Notes: generated from the sequence alone by a model not told the origin. A DNA stretch of 64,000 nucleotides from Platycnemis pennipes (GCA_933228895.1 OW121850.1:31691773-31755772); one strand, 5' to 3'. Shown: positions 13,243-23,024, numbered from the stretch's first letter. Numbers and translations are program-made.

Positions 13243-13658
13243 GGGTCAGCTTGGTGGCTATAATACTTGCCTTCTATCCCAGCACCAGCAGATACATTAT
13301 CAGTTACCATTGAGTATTTTTGAGTACCTTGTGGAGGGTCCCTCGATCAGTAATCTGGTTTAGCTGTGAGGTTTAATAATTCATTAGTGAAAATCAACTA
13401 CTTTGTTTTTCCACACTTGGATACCTAATTTTTCCTAAGATTAATCTTAAGAAAATATATGCATTTATGTTCATGTGCACTTATTCCTTTTAAAGGAATT
13501 AGGTGCTAGGTAGGATAGTTCCAACACCCTATTTTTATCCACACTTCCTCCTTTCCCTGAGAACTCCTAACTATATCCACTTAACCTATCATGTCTGCCG
13601 CAAATGGCCTTAGTTGATGGTTGCCTCTCCCAAATAGCTACTTATATATATTATAAAG
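13243..13658 (+). mobile_element. Possible degenerate SINE
   Basis: An A-box-like sequence, GTCAGCTTGGTGGC, sits at 13245-13258, followed by a segment with tRNA-like flavour (ACTTGCCTTCTATCCC). About 400 bp later the sequence ends in a TA-rich run near 13,650. A B box is not recognisable and no target-site duplication was found. The call rests on overall resemblance to tRNA-derived SINEs and is weak. Confidence 0.25.
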
Positions 13659-14363
13659 AAAACTTGTGCATATTACCTGAGCTTATTCAATCAGATGGAG
13701 GCATGCTATATGTTATGTATCCATCCCTTACATCATCTTTAGATAAAAGGCAAATGAGGCTCATTTGTTAGAAGCGGAGGCATCCTATGCAAATCATCTC
13801 AATTTACAAAATATTTTTCATGTGCTTCTGGTGGTAAAGAGTGCAGCAGTGTATTTGAATCATCCTATGCCACAGTTATATTAATTAGGCACATACCTGT
13901 GTTTTTTAAATTTTCATTAGTTTTTATTGAAGGGGGGGGGGGTGAATAAAGGGGCTGAAAAAGGCTGATAATTACCAAATATTTTTGTTTACAGTTTCAT
14001 AATTTTTCTTCATAATAATCTTAAAATGTCATGGCTCCATAAATTGACAAAAAAGTTCAGAACTGCAATAAAAAAATTAATAGAATGTAAATAAATCATT
14101 CAATGAAAGATAAATTTTGAAATTTAATGACTACAGTGTTTCCGATGCACCAAGAGCCTGCAATGAAATTAATCATATCCATGAATAAAGCATTGGCAAT
14201 AATGCTTGGTTCGTGTAATCATCACTGTTGAACTCAACACAATTGTGGTTCTTAAATGCCTTTTTATTAGTTAGAAATCAACGTTAAGTACATTCAAGGG
14301 CTCATGGATTTCATTCTATCAATGTTAAGATGGATTCCACTTAATATTAGAGCATGATATCCT
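13659..14363. other. AT-rich non-coding stretch with a poly-G run
   Basis: AT-rich sequence without a supported gene. A run of about ten G residues lies near 13,932-13,942. Nothing else could be assigned. Confidence 0.5.
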
Positions 14364-14384
14364 TATCTTCAATAAAGTTCAATT

Positions 14385-14395
14385 TAATCACTCAC
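14385..14395. repeat. Target-site duplication, left copy
   Basis: TAATCACTCAC here pairs with TAATCTCTCAC at 14609-14619, ten of eleven bases matching. The SINE-free paralog at about 14822-14832 has a single TAATATCTCAC, as expected for the unoccupied target. Confidence 0.65.
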
Positions 14396-14608
14396 TCAGA
14401 GATTCAACCTGAAGGTTGGTTTGGATAGCTAACCCCGAACTAAGCCACAGGCGCGTCAATTCAGGGAAGGGGGCAAGTTCCTTTCCCTGGGCTACCTCGC
14501 ACCCTGATGATTTTTTCGTTCGTGGATGTCAACGGCTTCACCCGGGTTTGAACCCGGGACCCTCCAATCAGTAGCCAAATGCTCTACCCACTAGGCCACC
14601 ATGCTTCC
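14396..14608 (-). mobile_element. tRNA-derived SINE, about 213 bp
   Basis: Read on the minus strand, the element starts near 14,608 with a tRNA-like head. An A-box-like region (TGGCCTAGTGGGTAGAGC) lies at 14581-14598, and a B box (GGTTCAAACCC) at 14544-14554, embedded in a CCCGGG-TTCAAA-CCCGGG hairpin at 14541-14558. A non-tRNA body of about 130 bp follows and ends near 14,396 with a GTGAGTGA-type end rather than poly-A. The two promoter boxes would drive RNA polymerase III transcription; mobilisation would depend on a LINE partner. The 11-bp target-site duplications and the adjacent empty paralog support the boundaries. No tail shared with the RTE at 18-21 kb was seen, so its partner LINE is not identified. 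Confidence 0.75.
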
Positions 14609-14619
14609 TAATCTCTCAC
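14609..14619. repeat. Target-site duplication, right copy
   Basis: TAATCTCTCAC is the partner of 14385-14395, with one mismatch. Confidence 0.65.
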
Positions 14620-14800
14620 ATTCATAATTATTATTACTTAAGGAATAATTATATCTTTTACATAAAAATGATTCAGAATAATTGCCATATTAAGAATTAC
14701 TGATTCCTTCCAATTTTTAGGGCTGTGATTTCTTCTTCTAACACTAATTAAGAACTTCCTAATTCTTTAAGCGATTTGTATTATTTTATTGTATTATCCC

Positions 14801-14910
14801 TATCATCAATAAGGTTCAATTTAATATCTCACAAACATAATTATTATTGCCTTTAGTTATTTTATGTTTTACAAAAAAAATTATTCTTAATAATTGCCAA
14901 ATTAAGAAAT
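14801..14910. repeat. SINE-free paralogous copy (empty site)
   Basis: This stretch matches the two flanks of the SINE at 14396-14608 as one continuous sequence, with substitutions and small indels. It acts as an internal unoccupied-site control for the SINE insertion. Confidence 0.65.
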
Positions 14911-16041
14911 GCCACATAATGTGTCTAACTCATCAAGCAGATTTGTCTTATTTTTAAAACAAGAATAATTTCATCACTACCAGTTTACCAGCTTTCATGG
15001 CATAGTTGGATCCAATATTACTTCCTTAGCTGAAGCTGTATTTTCCTCTCCAAAATAAACCAAATTTTCCAAAGTTGATGAATGAGTTGTTAAATGCTAA
15101 TGTAGAGCTGATTTAATTTAAATGTTTTCCAATGGTTTTCTCTATTTGACTTCATTGCAGAGTGAGAAAAGCTGATGGAACCATTTGACAAAAGGTGCAT
15201 TATGGTCCTTAATAGTGAGGCCTTAAACTGAACCCAGGAATGGAAATTCAATAAATGGATTCCACAATAATCAGGACCAAAACTCTGACCTGCAGACTGG
15301 ACCAAGGAAATGCAACCAAATGGAGAATGAGCCCATGAAGAGGAACAACAGGTTTGAAAGTAAAACAAATAATCTGGTAAATAAGGTGACCACTACACAT
15401 AATAATTTTTATTGCAGGTATCAAGGAATATCAACTATGTGATTTTGTTTCTGTAAATGTTTATGTACTTATCTGTGCTGCTATATTTGTTGTTTGTTTG
15501 TCAATGATATAGGTAGTAATTATATGTGTGGTATATACCTAACACTAGGTAGGATAGCACATGATCATGATGCTATTTGAGGTGTCTAATATTAAGAAAG
15601 GTATAATGCCTCGACTAGTGCAAGAAAGCACAGATAGAGGCATCAGGTGGAAAAGAGTTGATTAACTCTTTTGTGTTGTACTAATGGGAGCTCCCTTAGG
15701 TAGGAATGGTACATCTATATAAGGTGTACTCACAAACATATGCTGTGCACAGTACATACCATGGCACAAAAATTATCAAACAATATGACAAAACTTACAA
15801 GATAAGGGTACAATACTAGGTAGGAGTGTAGATGTATACATAATGTTAAACCAAGGTGTATGACCTTTTGATGTAATTTGGTGCTTTTGTATTGACTAAT
15901 ATTTAATAAAATTCTCGTTCATGTCTTTTCAGTGTTCACTTCCTCTAATGCTCCAATTGAGCATCTATGAGGAGAATTGTACTAATCTGCTCTCTACACA
16001 GGATAGAAGAATGGATTCTTCAGCCGAAGAATGTAGAAAGT
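14911..16041. other. Non-coding stretch, no recognised gene
   Basis: No supported gene. The reading frame at 15090-15368 on the minus strand (92 codons) has no recognisable motif. The string CTAGGTAGGA recurs near 13,506, 15,546 and 15,815, possibly from an old dispersed repeat, but the surrounding sequences do not obviously align. Confidence 0.45.
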
Positions 16042-16137
16042 AGCAGTAGTTTTGGATAAGTGGTAGTTAGCTAGTAGATGAAGTAGTTAGTTGAAGAGGT
16101 ATTTAGTATTTGATGTAGTTAGTAGTTAAGTAGTATT
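16042..16137. repeat. TAG/TAGT-rich degenerate microsatellite
   Basis: Many spaced copies of GTAGTTAG and AGTAG occur over about 95 bp. The period is irregular, consistent with a decayed simple repeat. Confidence 0.6.
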
Positions 16138-17311
16138 AACACTCAATAATACAGTGGAATTGCAAGCTGCTAACTTCCTTCCCATTTACAGGAATCGTTT
16201 CATGTCAACGAGGTGGGAATGCCTCATTTCCATTCTTGTGTCATGTTTCCTTCCTGTAACTTTTGCATTTGTTGCCTTCCATTGCTTGCTTTTCCACACG
16301 TTTTGGGGGCTGTGATTTTTGTGTACTAATCCGCTCTCTCCATATGAGCACCAGAGAAAGCGGAGCTGACGATTTCCAGTGTGATAGCCTTCCCATGCTT
16401 GTTCTTCGATGCAGAATGAATTCATTATTAGTAAGTCATGCTGATGCACATATATTCTAATCAATCCATTTTTTAATTTATCGCAGTTACAATTACTTGC
16501 GTATTTTTCCTTTATTAAATGTTAAAGCTGAATGGATTATGGGTCTATTTATAGATGCTTTATTCTTTAAAGGTCCAAAAAAACTTAATAAATGTCCCAG
16601 GAGCTATGAAATAATCAATAAAATTTAATAGCTTCCGACACTGCTATTGAAAATGTAATGATATTCATTCTGCCATTTGTTTTCATCTACATTCAAGAAA
16701 TGTGGTTCCCTACAGTTATATGCTTAGCACTTATCAGTAGTTATAATAACTATATTTATTTTCTGTTCACTGATCTTATACATGACAGGGAATAAAAGAC
16801 GATGCACTTGAAAAAATTACAATCACAATGAGGAAAAGAGAAATATAAACATAACACATACGTGCTAAAATACCATTATCTTTATTATACTTTTTCCTCA
16901 AAGAAATCATCAGCACTATAATAACATTTTTTTTAACAAGGAAAGCCTTATTTTTTTGGAATAATGAGGGAGAAAGAATTTTTTTCAGTTGAGCAGGCTG
17001 TTTGTTGAAAATATATTTCAGGGTTGAATAAATATCGTTCACTAAAGTAGGACTAAGTTCATAAAGTGACTCTCTTACCCTTACAATCCAATTACCTTCA
17101 GTAGTGACTGAGGTTATTCATTAGAATATATATTTCTAATTGAATTGTTTGAAGAGAACATGTAGACCTCATATCCCATCCGTCAGAGTGACATTTCAAG
17201 GACTGTAGTTGGTGCAGCAAATTTATACCCCGTTTCCACATTTTTAATTGCATAACGTTCCACCTATTACAGAGACCGCGGCTCATCTCCACAAACTGAA
17301 GGGGCAAAACC
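16138..17311. other. Non-coding stretch, no recognised gene
   Basis: Frames at 16186-16464 minus and 16263-16460 plus overlap each other on opposite strands and lack motifs. The frame at 16776-17042 minus is Lys- and Ile-rich, as expected from AT-rich non-coding DNA. Nothing else is assigned. Confidence 0.45.
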
Positions 17312-17420
17312 AAAGAAAAGAAGAGAGAAGAGCAGAAGAGAGAAGAGCAGAAGAGAGAAGAGCCGAAGAGAGAAGAGCCGAAGAGAGAAGAGCAGAAGAA
17401 AGAAGAAGAGAAGAGTGAGG
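17312..17420 (+). repeat. 15-bp purine minisatellite (GAAGAGAGAAGAGCA-type)
   Basis: About six tandem copies of a 15-bp all-purine-plus-C unit, alternating between GAAGAGAGAAGAGCA and GAAGAGAGAAGAGCC, decay on the right into AAGAAGAGAAGAG. On the minus strand it translates as Ser-Ser-Leu-Phe repeats, which accounts for the odd 129-codon frame at 17098-17487; that frame is not called as a gene. The homopurine strand could form triplex DNA. Confidence 0.85.
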
Positions 17421-18031
17421 AGGCAGAACATGTTCCGTTGTTTTCCCAGCTACTTCTCACGAGGATACATACGATGAAGTTCCACAAACTTCATACCCAC
17501 AATCAGCAGTAAGTTTTTCCATTTAAATTGTCACTATTTTCTTTATTTGATAAAAGTCATTTCCCACTAAGTATATTATCGTACATACATTGACATAAAT
17601 TGAATTCCTTTATTATTGAGTCCACAGTGATTCATATGAGAATACCCTGTTCATGTAGAATAGACGTTGCTCTACTCCATTACTGTGTCAGCACAATGTC
17701 AGCATTCTAGTATTTGTATATGTACCTTATTTTTACAATTCAACAGGACAGATGAATCATTAGTTCATACATAGTTATCAGTTTTTTCTTTGTTTTTTTT
17801 TCATATGAACTAAAGACAAACATATTTTTTGAAGAGGACTATAGCTTACATTATATGTTGGAATTATTAATTAAATTGAAGGAAATGTAAATATATAACT
17901 ACTGCCACCAATCAACCCCAGGACTTTGAGCAAACGGGATTAGTTATTAAATTGCCGTTAAATGTTTAAAATCATTGCCTTTTAAATTTTTATTGTCATT
18001 CATTAAAAATATTACCCACTGTATTTAATTA
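17421..18031. other. AT-rich non-coding stretch
   Basis: AT-rich sequence between the minisatellite and the 3' end of the RTE element. No gene or repeat was recognised. Confidence 0.5.
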
Positions 18032-20800
18032 CTTCTTCATCATCATCATTGGTCAACAATCCTAGGATTGGTTTGACGCAGCTTTCCACTCGATTCTTCT
18101 ATCGGCCAACCTTTTTATTGTGACGTAATTCTTCTCTTTTACACTCTTCACAACTTGTTCCATATATCTCATACGAGGCCTGCCTTTTCCAACCTTCCCG
18201 TTCACTTTTCCCTCGACGATAGTCTTCATCAGGCCGTCGTGTCTCAAGATATGGCCGATTAAGTTTTCCCTTCTTCTTTTTAGAGTTGTCAGCAGACTTC
18301 TCTTTTCTCCTACTCTTCTTAGCACTTCCTCGTTACTTACTCGGTCGATCCATTTAATCTTCAGCATTCTTCTGTAACACCACATTTCAAATGCTTCTAC
18401 CCTTTTCTTCTCCGCTGCTGTCATCGTCCATGATTCACTGCCGTAAAGAAAAATGCTCCAGATGTATGTTCTGATGAACTGTTTCCTTACTTCTATGCTT
18501 GTATTTCCTGCTGTAAGTAGATTCTTCTTTTGAAAGAATGCCCTCTTTGCCTGGGCTATTCTACTCACTATTTCTTTCTTGCTTCGTCCATCGTTGGTTA
18601 CTCTGCTTCCCAGGTAACAGAACTCTTTCACCTCTTCCAGTTTCTGTTTTCCTAGTTTAACGTTGGTTTTCGCCTCTTCTCTTTTGCTGCACACCAATAT
18701 CTTAGTCTTCTTCTTATTGATCTTCAGCTGATATCTGGCCATAGTCCTTTCCATGGTTGTTAACATCTTATTCAGCTCCTTCTCTGTCTCTGCTATGAGA
18801 GCTATGTCATCAGCGAATCGTAGCATACTGATTGTTTCTCCGTGGATTTTCACTCCAGAACACTTCTCCTTGACTTCATTTATGGCTCTCTCGATGTAAA
18901 CATTAAAAATTACGGGGGACAGTGCGCAGCCTTGTCTCACTCCTTTCCTTATTCTTGCCTCTTCACAGCTGGGTCCAGATTTAATCACAGCAACTTGGTT
19001 TTTGTACAGACTGTGTATAATTCTTCGGTCATTGTAGGACACTCCAATTCCCTTCAGAATTCCAAGCATTGAATCCCAATCCACGTTGTCAAAGGCCTTC
19101 TCTAAATCCACAAATGCAATGAACGTCGGTTTGTTCTTCTCCATTCTCTTCTCTATAAGTAGCCTAAGGGCCAATATTGCTTCCCTTGTACCCTTACTTT
19201 TCCTGAATCCGAATTGATCTTCATCCAGGAACTCCTCTGCTTTTCGTTCTATTCTTCTGTAGATGATCCTGGTCAGTATCTTCGATGCATGTGTCGTCAG
19301 GCTTATAGTCCTAAAATTTTCGCATTTCTCCGCTCTCTTCTTCTTGGGAATAGGAATGATGATGTTTTTCTCGAAGTCCCTTGGAATTTCCCCTGTTGAA
19401 TACATGTCGCAGATGGTTTTGTAGAGATGAATTAATGTCTTCTCTCCTGCATTTTTAATTAGTTCTGCAGGGACATCATCAATACCTGAGGCCTTATTCA
19501 TCCGAAGATCCCTTACTGCAGCGTCGAATTCCGATCTTAATATTGATGCCCCCATATCATCTATTTCCACTTCGCTTTCCTCTTCAATAGCTTTTGTGCT
19601 GAGATTTTTTCCATTGTATAGCTCTTCCAGATATTCTTTCCATCTCTTCACTTTGTCCTCGTTTTCAATCAAAATTTCTCCATTCTCGTCCCTTATGGCA
19701 TTGCATCTTGCGCTCCGTTCCTTGAAGTGGTTCCTCACTATTCTGTAGGCCGCTTCCACCTTTCCAAGTGCAAGGTTGCTTTGTACATCTTCGCAAAGAT
19801 TTTTCAACCACAGCTCTCTAGCTTTCCTTGCTTTGCGACTTATTTCGTTCCTTATTCTTTTGTAGCAGAGCTGCCCTTCTTCAGTTTTCGCATTCTTGTA
19901 CTTTCTTCTTTCGTCAATCAATTCTAAGACTTCCTCCGTGATCCATGGCTTCTTCTTGGCAACTTTTCTTCTTCCAAGAACTTCTTTTGCGGCTTCCTGT
20001 AGTCCACATTTAATGTTTTCCCAACGCTCTTCCACTGATTTCTCATTCAGGTTCTCTCCTATGTTGTTTCCCATTGCTTTTTGAAATGCCAGCTGATGTT
20101 GAGCCTCCTTTAGTTTTTCTACTTGCCATATATTCTTCTTTGTTTTCTTCAATTTCTTGAATTTTAGATGACATTTCATCATCACTAAATTATGGTCACT
20201 GTCGATGTCTGCCCCAGGGTAGCTTTTGCAGTCCTTCACTTGGTTTCTAAATCTCTGCTTCACTAAAATGTAGTCTATTTGGCATCTTCTTCTGTCTCCT
20301 GGCATTTTCCATGTGTATCTTCTGCGGTTGTGATTTTTAAACAATGTGTTGGCAACCACTAACTTATGTTGAGTGCAGAACTCCAGCAGCCTTTCTCCTC
20401 TTTCGTTTCGGTTTCCCAATCCGTATTTTCCAGTTATTCTTCCATCTTGACCTTCGCCGACGATAGCGTTCCAGTCTCCTAAAATAATTAGGTTTTCTTC
20501 TCCTCTTACCTGTTTTATAACTTCCGTGATATCTTCGTATACGTCTTCCACTTCTTCATCTTCATAGTCAGTCGTAGGCATGTAAACCTGCACCACCACA
20601 GTATCTACAGGTTTGGTCTCGATCTTCACCATTATTATCCTTTCATTGTACTGCAGGAAGCTCTTCACACGCATTCCGGCGCTCTTTCTGAGCATGATCC
20701 CTACTCCAGCATTACCATTTAATGATCCTGTATGTATAATCCTGTAGCTTCCACTCCAAAAGTCTCCTTCTTCGGGCCACTTCATTTCGCTGATTCCTAA
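18032..20800 (-). mobile_element. RTE-clade non-LTR retrotransposon (LINE), 5'-incomplete
   Basis: A minus-strand element holds an AP-type endonuclease followed by a reverse transcriptase, with no RNase H. After the stop codon (18062-18064) only about 30 bases remain, ending in a short ATGATGATGATGAAGAAG tail. A very short 3' untranslated region with a simple-repeat tail is typical of RTE/BovB elements. A 14-bp perfect palindrome, CAATCCTAGGATTG (18057-18070), overlaps the stop codon. Recognisable homology begins at the LGISEMKW block (residue 49, about 20,800). The expected first endonuclease strand with its TWN-type motif is absent, so the copy is 5'-truncated or 5'-diverged. I could not find a convincing target-site duplication. 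The rest of the frame has no stop or frameshift, suggesting a young insertion. Confidence 0.85.
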
Positions 20801-20944
20801 TACCTTCCTAATACTCTTAAAACTTAAAATCTGTTTCATTTTTTTCACTGTCTTACAGGTAAATTTTTTATTTACCAGTATCAGTACTGATGCATGATTC
20901 GGATGTCCGTTGAGTCCAAGTAGTACTTCATTCCAATACAACAT
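18062..20944 (-). CDS. RTE endonuclease / reverse transcriptase polyprotein, 960 codons
   Basis: Such proteins nick target DNA and reverse-transcribe element RNA at the nick. The endonuclease domain spans roughly residues 49-255: Glu53 (LGISEMKW), the GDWNA motif (Asp157, Asn159), QIDYILV (Asp224) and SDHN (Asp250, His251). A lysine-rich linker follows (about 260-460), then the reverse transcriptase (about 465-760). Its motifs are FRTISL (544-549), GFRKSKGT, FVDLEKAFD with catalytic Asp613, RQGCALSP (670-677) and FADD (710-713) with Asp712 and Asp713. The C-terminal region (about 770-950) has the FLYGSESW and CYRRMLKIKW blocks usual in RTE proteins. Residues 1-48 do not resemble the family, and the catalytic Asn of the first strand is missing, so the annotated Met is probably flanking sequence read in frame. 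The endonuclease is likely inactive while the polymerase core looks intact. 'Craniofacial development protein 2-like' would be a misleading host-gene label for this. Confidence 0.9.
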   Translation of the reverse strand: MLYWNEVLLGLNGHPNHASVLILVNKKFTCKTVKKMKQILSFKSIRKVLGISEMKWPEEGDFWSGSYRIIHTGSLNGNAGVGIMLRKSAGMRVKSFLQYNERIIMVKIETKPVDTVVVQVYMPTTDYEDEEVEDVYEDITEVIKQVRGEENLIILGDWNAIVGEGQDGRITGKYGLGNRNERGERLLEFCTQHKLVVANTLFKNHNRRRYTWKMPGDRRRCQIDYILVKQRFRNQVKDCKSYPGADIDSDHNLVMMKCHLKFKKLKKTKKNIWQVEKLKEAQHQLAFQKAMGNNIGENLNEKSVEERWENIKCGLQEAAKEVLGRRKVAKKKPWITEEVLELIDERRKYKNAKTEEGQLCYKRIRNEISRKARKARELWLKNLCEDVQSNLALGKVEAAYRIVRNHFKERSARCNAIRDENGEILIENEDKVKRWKEYLEELYNGKNLSTKAIEEESEVEIDDMGASILRSEFDAAVRDLRMNKASGIDDVPAELIKNAGEKTLIHLYKTICDMYSTGEIPRDFEKNIIIPIPKKKRAEKCENFRTISLTTHASKILTRIIYRRIERKAEEFLDEDQFGFRKSKGTREAILALRLLIEKRMEKNKPTFIAFVDLEKAFDNVDWDSMLGILKGIGVSYNDRRIIHSLYKNQVAVIKSGPSCEEARIRKGVRQGCALSPVIFNVYIERAINEVKEKCSGVKIHGETISMLRFADDIALIAETEKELNKMLTTMERTMARYQLKINKKKTKILVCSKREEAKTNVKLGKQKLEEVKEFCYLGSRVTNDGRSKKEIVSRIAQAKRAFFQKKNLLTAGNTSIEVRKQFIRTYIWSIFLYGSESWTMTAAEKKRVEAFEMWCYRRMLKIKWIDRVSNEEVLRRVGEKRSLLTTLKRRRENLIGHILRHDGLMKTIVEGKVNGKVGKGRPRMRYMEQVVKSVKEKNYVTIKRLADRRIEWKAASNQS

Positions 20945-21096
20945 CAGAACTCAGCCAGTGCAACCCTATTTCTGGCATGTAAGCGGACCAAACTTGGATC
21001 TACCAGACCTATATTTCCTCACTTTTAGTGAGCTGGTTTCTTCACCATTAAAGGTAAAATATAACTTCATTTAAAATTTATTACATATAAAATATA
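20801..21096. other. Spacer between RTE element and MITE
   Basis: Short AT-rich sequence. The part up to 20,944 is open in frame with the RTE but shows no family similarity. The remainder holds nothing I can assign. Confidence 0.5.
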
Positions 21097-21100
21097 TTAA
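21097..21100. repeat. TTAA target-site duplication, left
   Basis: TTAA directly abuts the left terminal inverted repeat and is matched by TTAA at 21393-21396. Confidence 0.75.
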
Positions 21101-21392
21101 CCCATTCGCATCCTCTCCCTAGTATTTAAATCAACGGTAAAACACTACCGTTTTTATGTATAAGAAAGAGAAGTTACATTCTATTGTTATGCATGGAAAA
21201 ACTTGCCAAAAAGCCGTCAAGATGGCAGCTGCAAACAGGTACTGATAACGGGCAACAAAGTTAACAAAAACTCCACCTGAGAGCAGCAGGACCCACTGAA
21301 AACTAACGTTAAACATCATGCATACCAGTACGCTTGCGGTGATCAAGGCCAGTTCCAATGCGCATACCAGTACGCTTATGGATGCAAATGGG
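21101..21392. mobile_element. piggyBac-like MITE, 292 bp
   Basis: The element begins CCCATTCGCATCC (21101-21113) and ends GGATGCAAATGGG (21380-21392). These are inverted repeats matching at 12 of 13 positions, and TTAA flanks both sides. TTAA duplication with termini starting CCC and ending GGG is the hallmark of the piggyBac superfamily. Inside, a 16-bp direct repeat GCATACCAGTACGCTT occurs at 21320-21335 and 21362-21377, next to the right terminus, as subterminal repeats often do. There is no transposase; the 91-codon minus frame at 21131-21406 crosses the right terminus and is not a gene. The element would have been mobilised by a transposase supplied from elsewhere. Confidence 0.8.
21320..21377 (+). 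repeat. 16-bp subterminal direct repeat inside the MITE
   Basis: GCATACCAGTACGCTT is present twice without mismatch, start to start 42 bp apart, close to the right end. It may be a transposase-binding or recombination-derived repeat of the parent element. Confidence 0.7.
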
Positions 21393-21396
21393 TTAA
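21393..21396. repeat. TTAA target-site duplication, right
   Basis: This is the partner of TTAA at 21097-21100. Confidence 0.75.
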
Positions 21397-22198
21397 TGTC
21401 CACCAAATAAAAAATTTAACACTCAGGTCAGCTCAATCAATCAAGCTCAGCTAATTACTACTGTGCCATTAGGTGAATATTCATAGGTTAAAATGTCATA
21501 TCAATAAAATGTATACAATATTTAATCTCAGTATATCTTTGGTGCATTTAAAGAGTTCAATTTTTGTTTCCTAATTTTAAATAAATATAATAGCAATAAA
21601 TCTTTAGGAAATACATAAGTTAATACCAAGGATGTTTTGCAAATTATAGGAAAATAAATATTCATTTCAGCAAGAATTCTATATTTAGATTCAAACTCAA
21701 ACAGGTTTTGTTTAAATCATGATCTGTGAGCAGTAATTTTCAATTACATAGTTTTTGTCCAAGACTTCCACTTAATTTTATCTTCTTTCCATAAAAAGCT
21801 GTAATAGTACCTACCTACTTTTTCTGTGATGATCACTCCAAAATACACTTCATTGAGGGATCTGGGATATTCAATTCAGACTACTGACTATCATTTCAAA
21901 ATTCTTTTAGGATGAAAAAATATGGTGAAGGTACAATTAAAATAAGCAGCCTTATCTGGATGAAGAATGAAGCAAAATATGTTATATGCATGCAAACTTA
22001 AACGTGTGCATTGAAGTGATGTGATCATTACTATGGCACTTTTGGCAAGAGACATCTGATGTTAAGCCTGCAGCATTAATGATAATTAAGATTTTTCATC
22101 TCCCAACCTATTTGCTGTTGAGATGGGTTAGGGGTACTTCTGCTAGGCAGATTGAACAGTTCAGGTACTTAAGCTAGTGAGTAGGTACCTTGATTACA
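21397..22198. other. AT-rich non-coding stretch
   Basis: No gene, RNA or repeat recognised in about 800 bp of AT-rich sequence. Confidence 0.5.
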
Positions 22199-22450
22199 CT
22201 ATGGGTGTGTGCTTGTGTGAATGGATGGAGTGCTTGTGTGAATGTGTTGGCATGTTGCTTGCTTAGGTATAGTATCACTAGCTTTTTGATTAGCTGGTAT
22301 TTGTGTGTAGTGATCTGTAGATGGTTGAGTAACTCCTTGGGTGTAGACTAATTTGGTATAGACTAATGTTTGAATGATATGATGAATGTGTGAATGATGT
22401 GATGCATGTGTGAAAGTTGCAGAGTGGTTTTGAATGAGATATACATACAC
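22199..22450 (+). repeat. TG-rich degenerate simple-sequence region
   Basis: Repeated TGTGTGAATG, GTGTGAATG and GATGTGATG strings give a TG-rich plus strand. The 83-codon minus frame here (His-, Thr- and Ser-rich) is a product of this composition. Confidence 0.6.
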
Positions 22451-23024
22451 ATCATACAGACTTACACAGACACAAATTAGCAGAGTTTAGAGTGTAGTCA
22501 ACGTAAGCCTAATTTCTATACAGGAAGGGAAAAGTTAAGAAAGGCGATGTGAGATGCTTTATTTCTGTAGAAATACATGGCGTTTAGAATGTGAAAGAGA
22601 AGAAAGTATTAGAGGTAGCTCATGTGCAGTAGGACTATGGGATCAAGGTTGCGGTATCCAGCCCCTTCGGCGATCCCTCCTAATGCATGCTGCCTCCTGG
22701 TGGAAGATGTCTTGTCAATTTGAAATATGTAACCAATTGTCTGATGCAATAATTGTGTGATATTTAAGGCGGCCTGTGGAGGTTTTTACGGGTTTCCCTT
22801 CACTTCGGGCAAATGCCAGGCCAAAGCCACTCCCGTACACAAAAGCTGATGGAATAAATGCTTTTGGACTGAAATTAGTATGTTTTATTTACCTAAGAGA
22901 GTTAAACCTTTACCAAACAAAATTCTCTCTAATGAATAATTTTGAAATGAACGATTTTTCTCTCCTCATCATGTACATCGAGTATTAATAAAATAATTGA
23001 ACCTATCACCTCCTTATAAAGAGG
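22451..23024. other. Non-coding stretch bordering the satellite
   Basis: This is the last sequence without visible satellite monomers. Frames at 22554-22760 and 22776-22988 plus are short and motif-free. No transposon terminus marks the switch to satellite DNA. Confidence 0.5.

Larger units (their letters stand above)
14364..14702. repeat. SINE-interrupted copy of a short local duplication
   Basis: The sequence flanking the SINE on both sides (14364-14395 and 14609-14702) matches, when joined, the uninterrupted sequence at 14801-14910. Shared landmarks are the GTTCAATTTAAT string on the left and the CATAATTATTATT and ATAATTGCCA strings on the right. The two copies therefore derive from a local duplication, and this copy later received the SINE. 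Confidence 0.7.

Noticed and set aside
14527..14605. Functional tRNA gene on the minus strand
   Set aside because: The tRNA-like head continues into a body bounded by target-site duplications, and the anticodon stem does not pair well. It is the head of the SINE.
13506..15825. CTAGGTAGGA string occurring three times, as a dispersed regulatory site
   Set aside because: Only ten bases long and in AT-rich DNA, and the flanks do not align convincingly.
17098..17487. 129-codon minus-strand frame with Ser-Ser-Leu-Phe repeats as a secreted or low-complexity protein
   Set aside because: The repeats come from the purine minisatellite at 17312-17420, and the flanking codons show no conserved domain.
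18842..20084. Plus-strand frames inside the RTE element
   Set aside because: They are antisense shadows of the 960-codon minus-strand frame, which has clear catalytic motifs.
21131..21406. 91-codon minus-strand hydrophobic frame as a small membrane protein
   Set aside because: It lies almost entirely within the MITE and crosses its right terminus, so it is best explained as chance.
22770..22850. Fragment resembling a widespread insect LINE or SINE 3' end (GGTTTCCCTTCAC and GCAAATGCCAGGCC)
   Set aside because: Only a loose resemblance from memory over short strings; no boundaries, tail or duplication could be shown.
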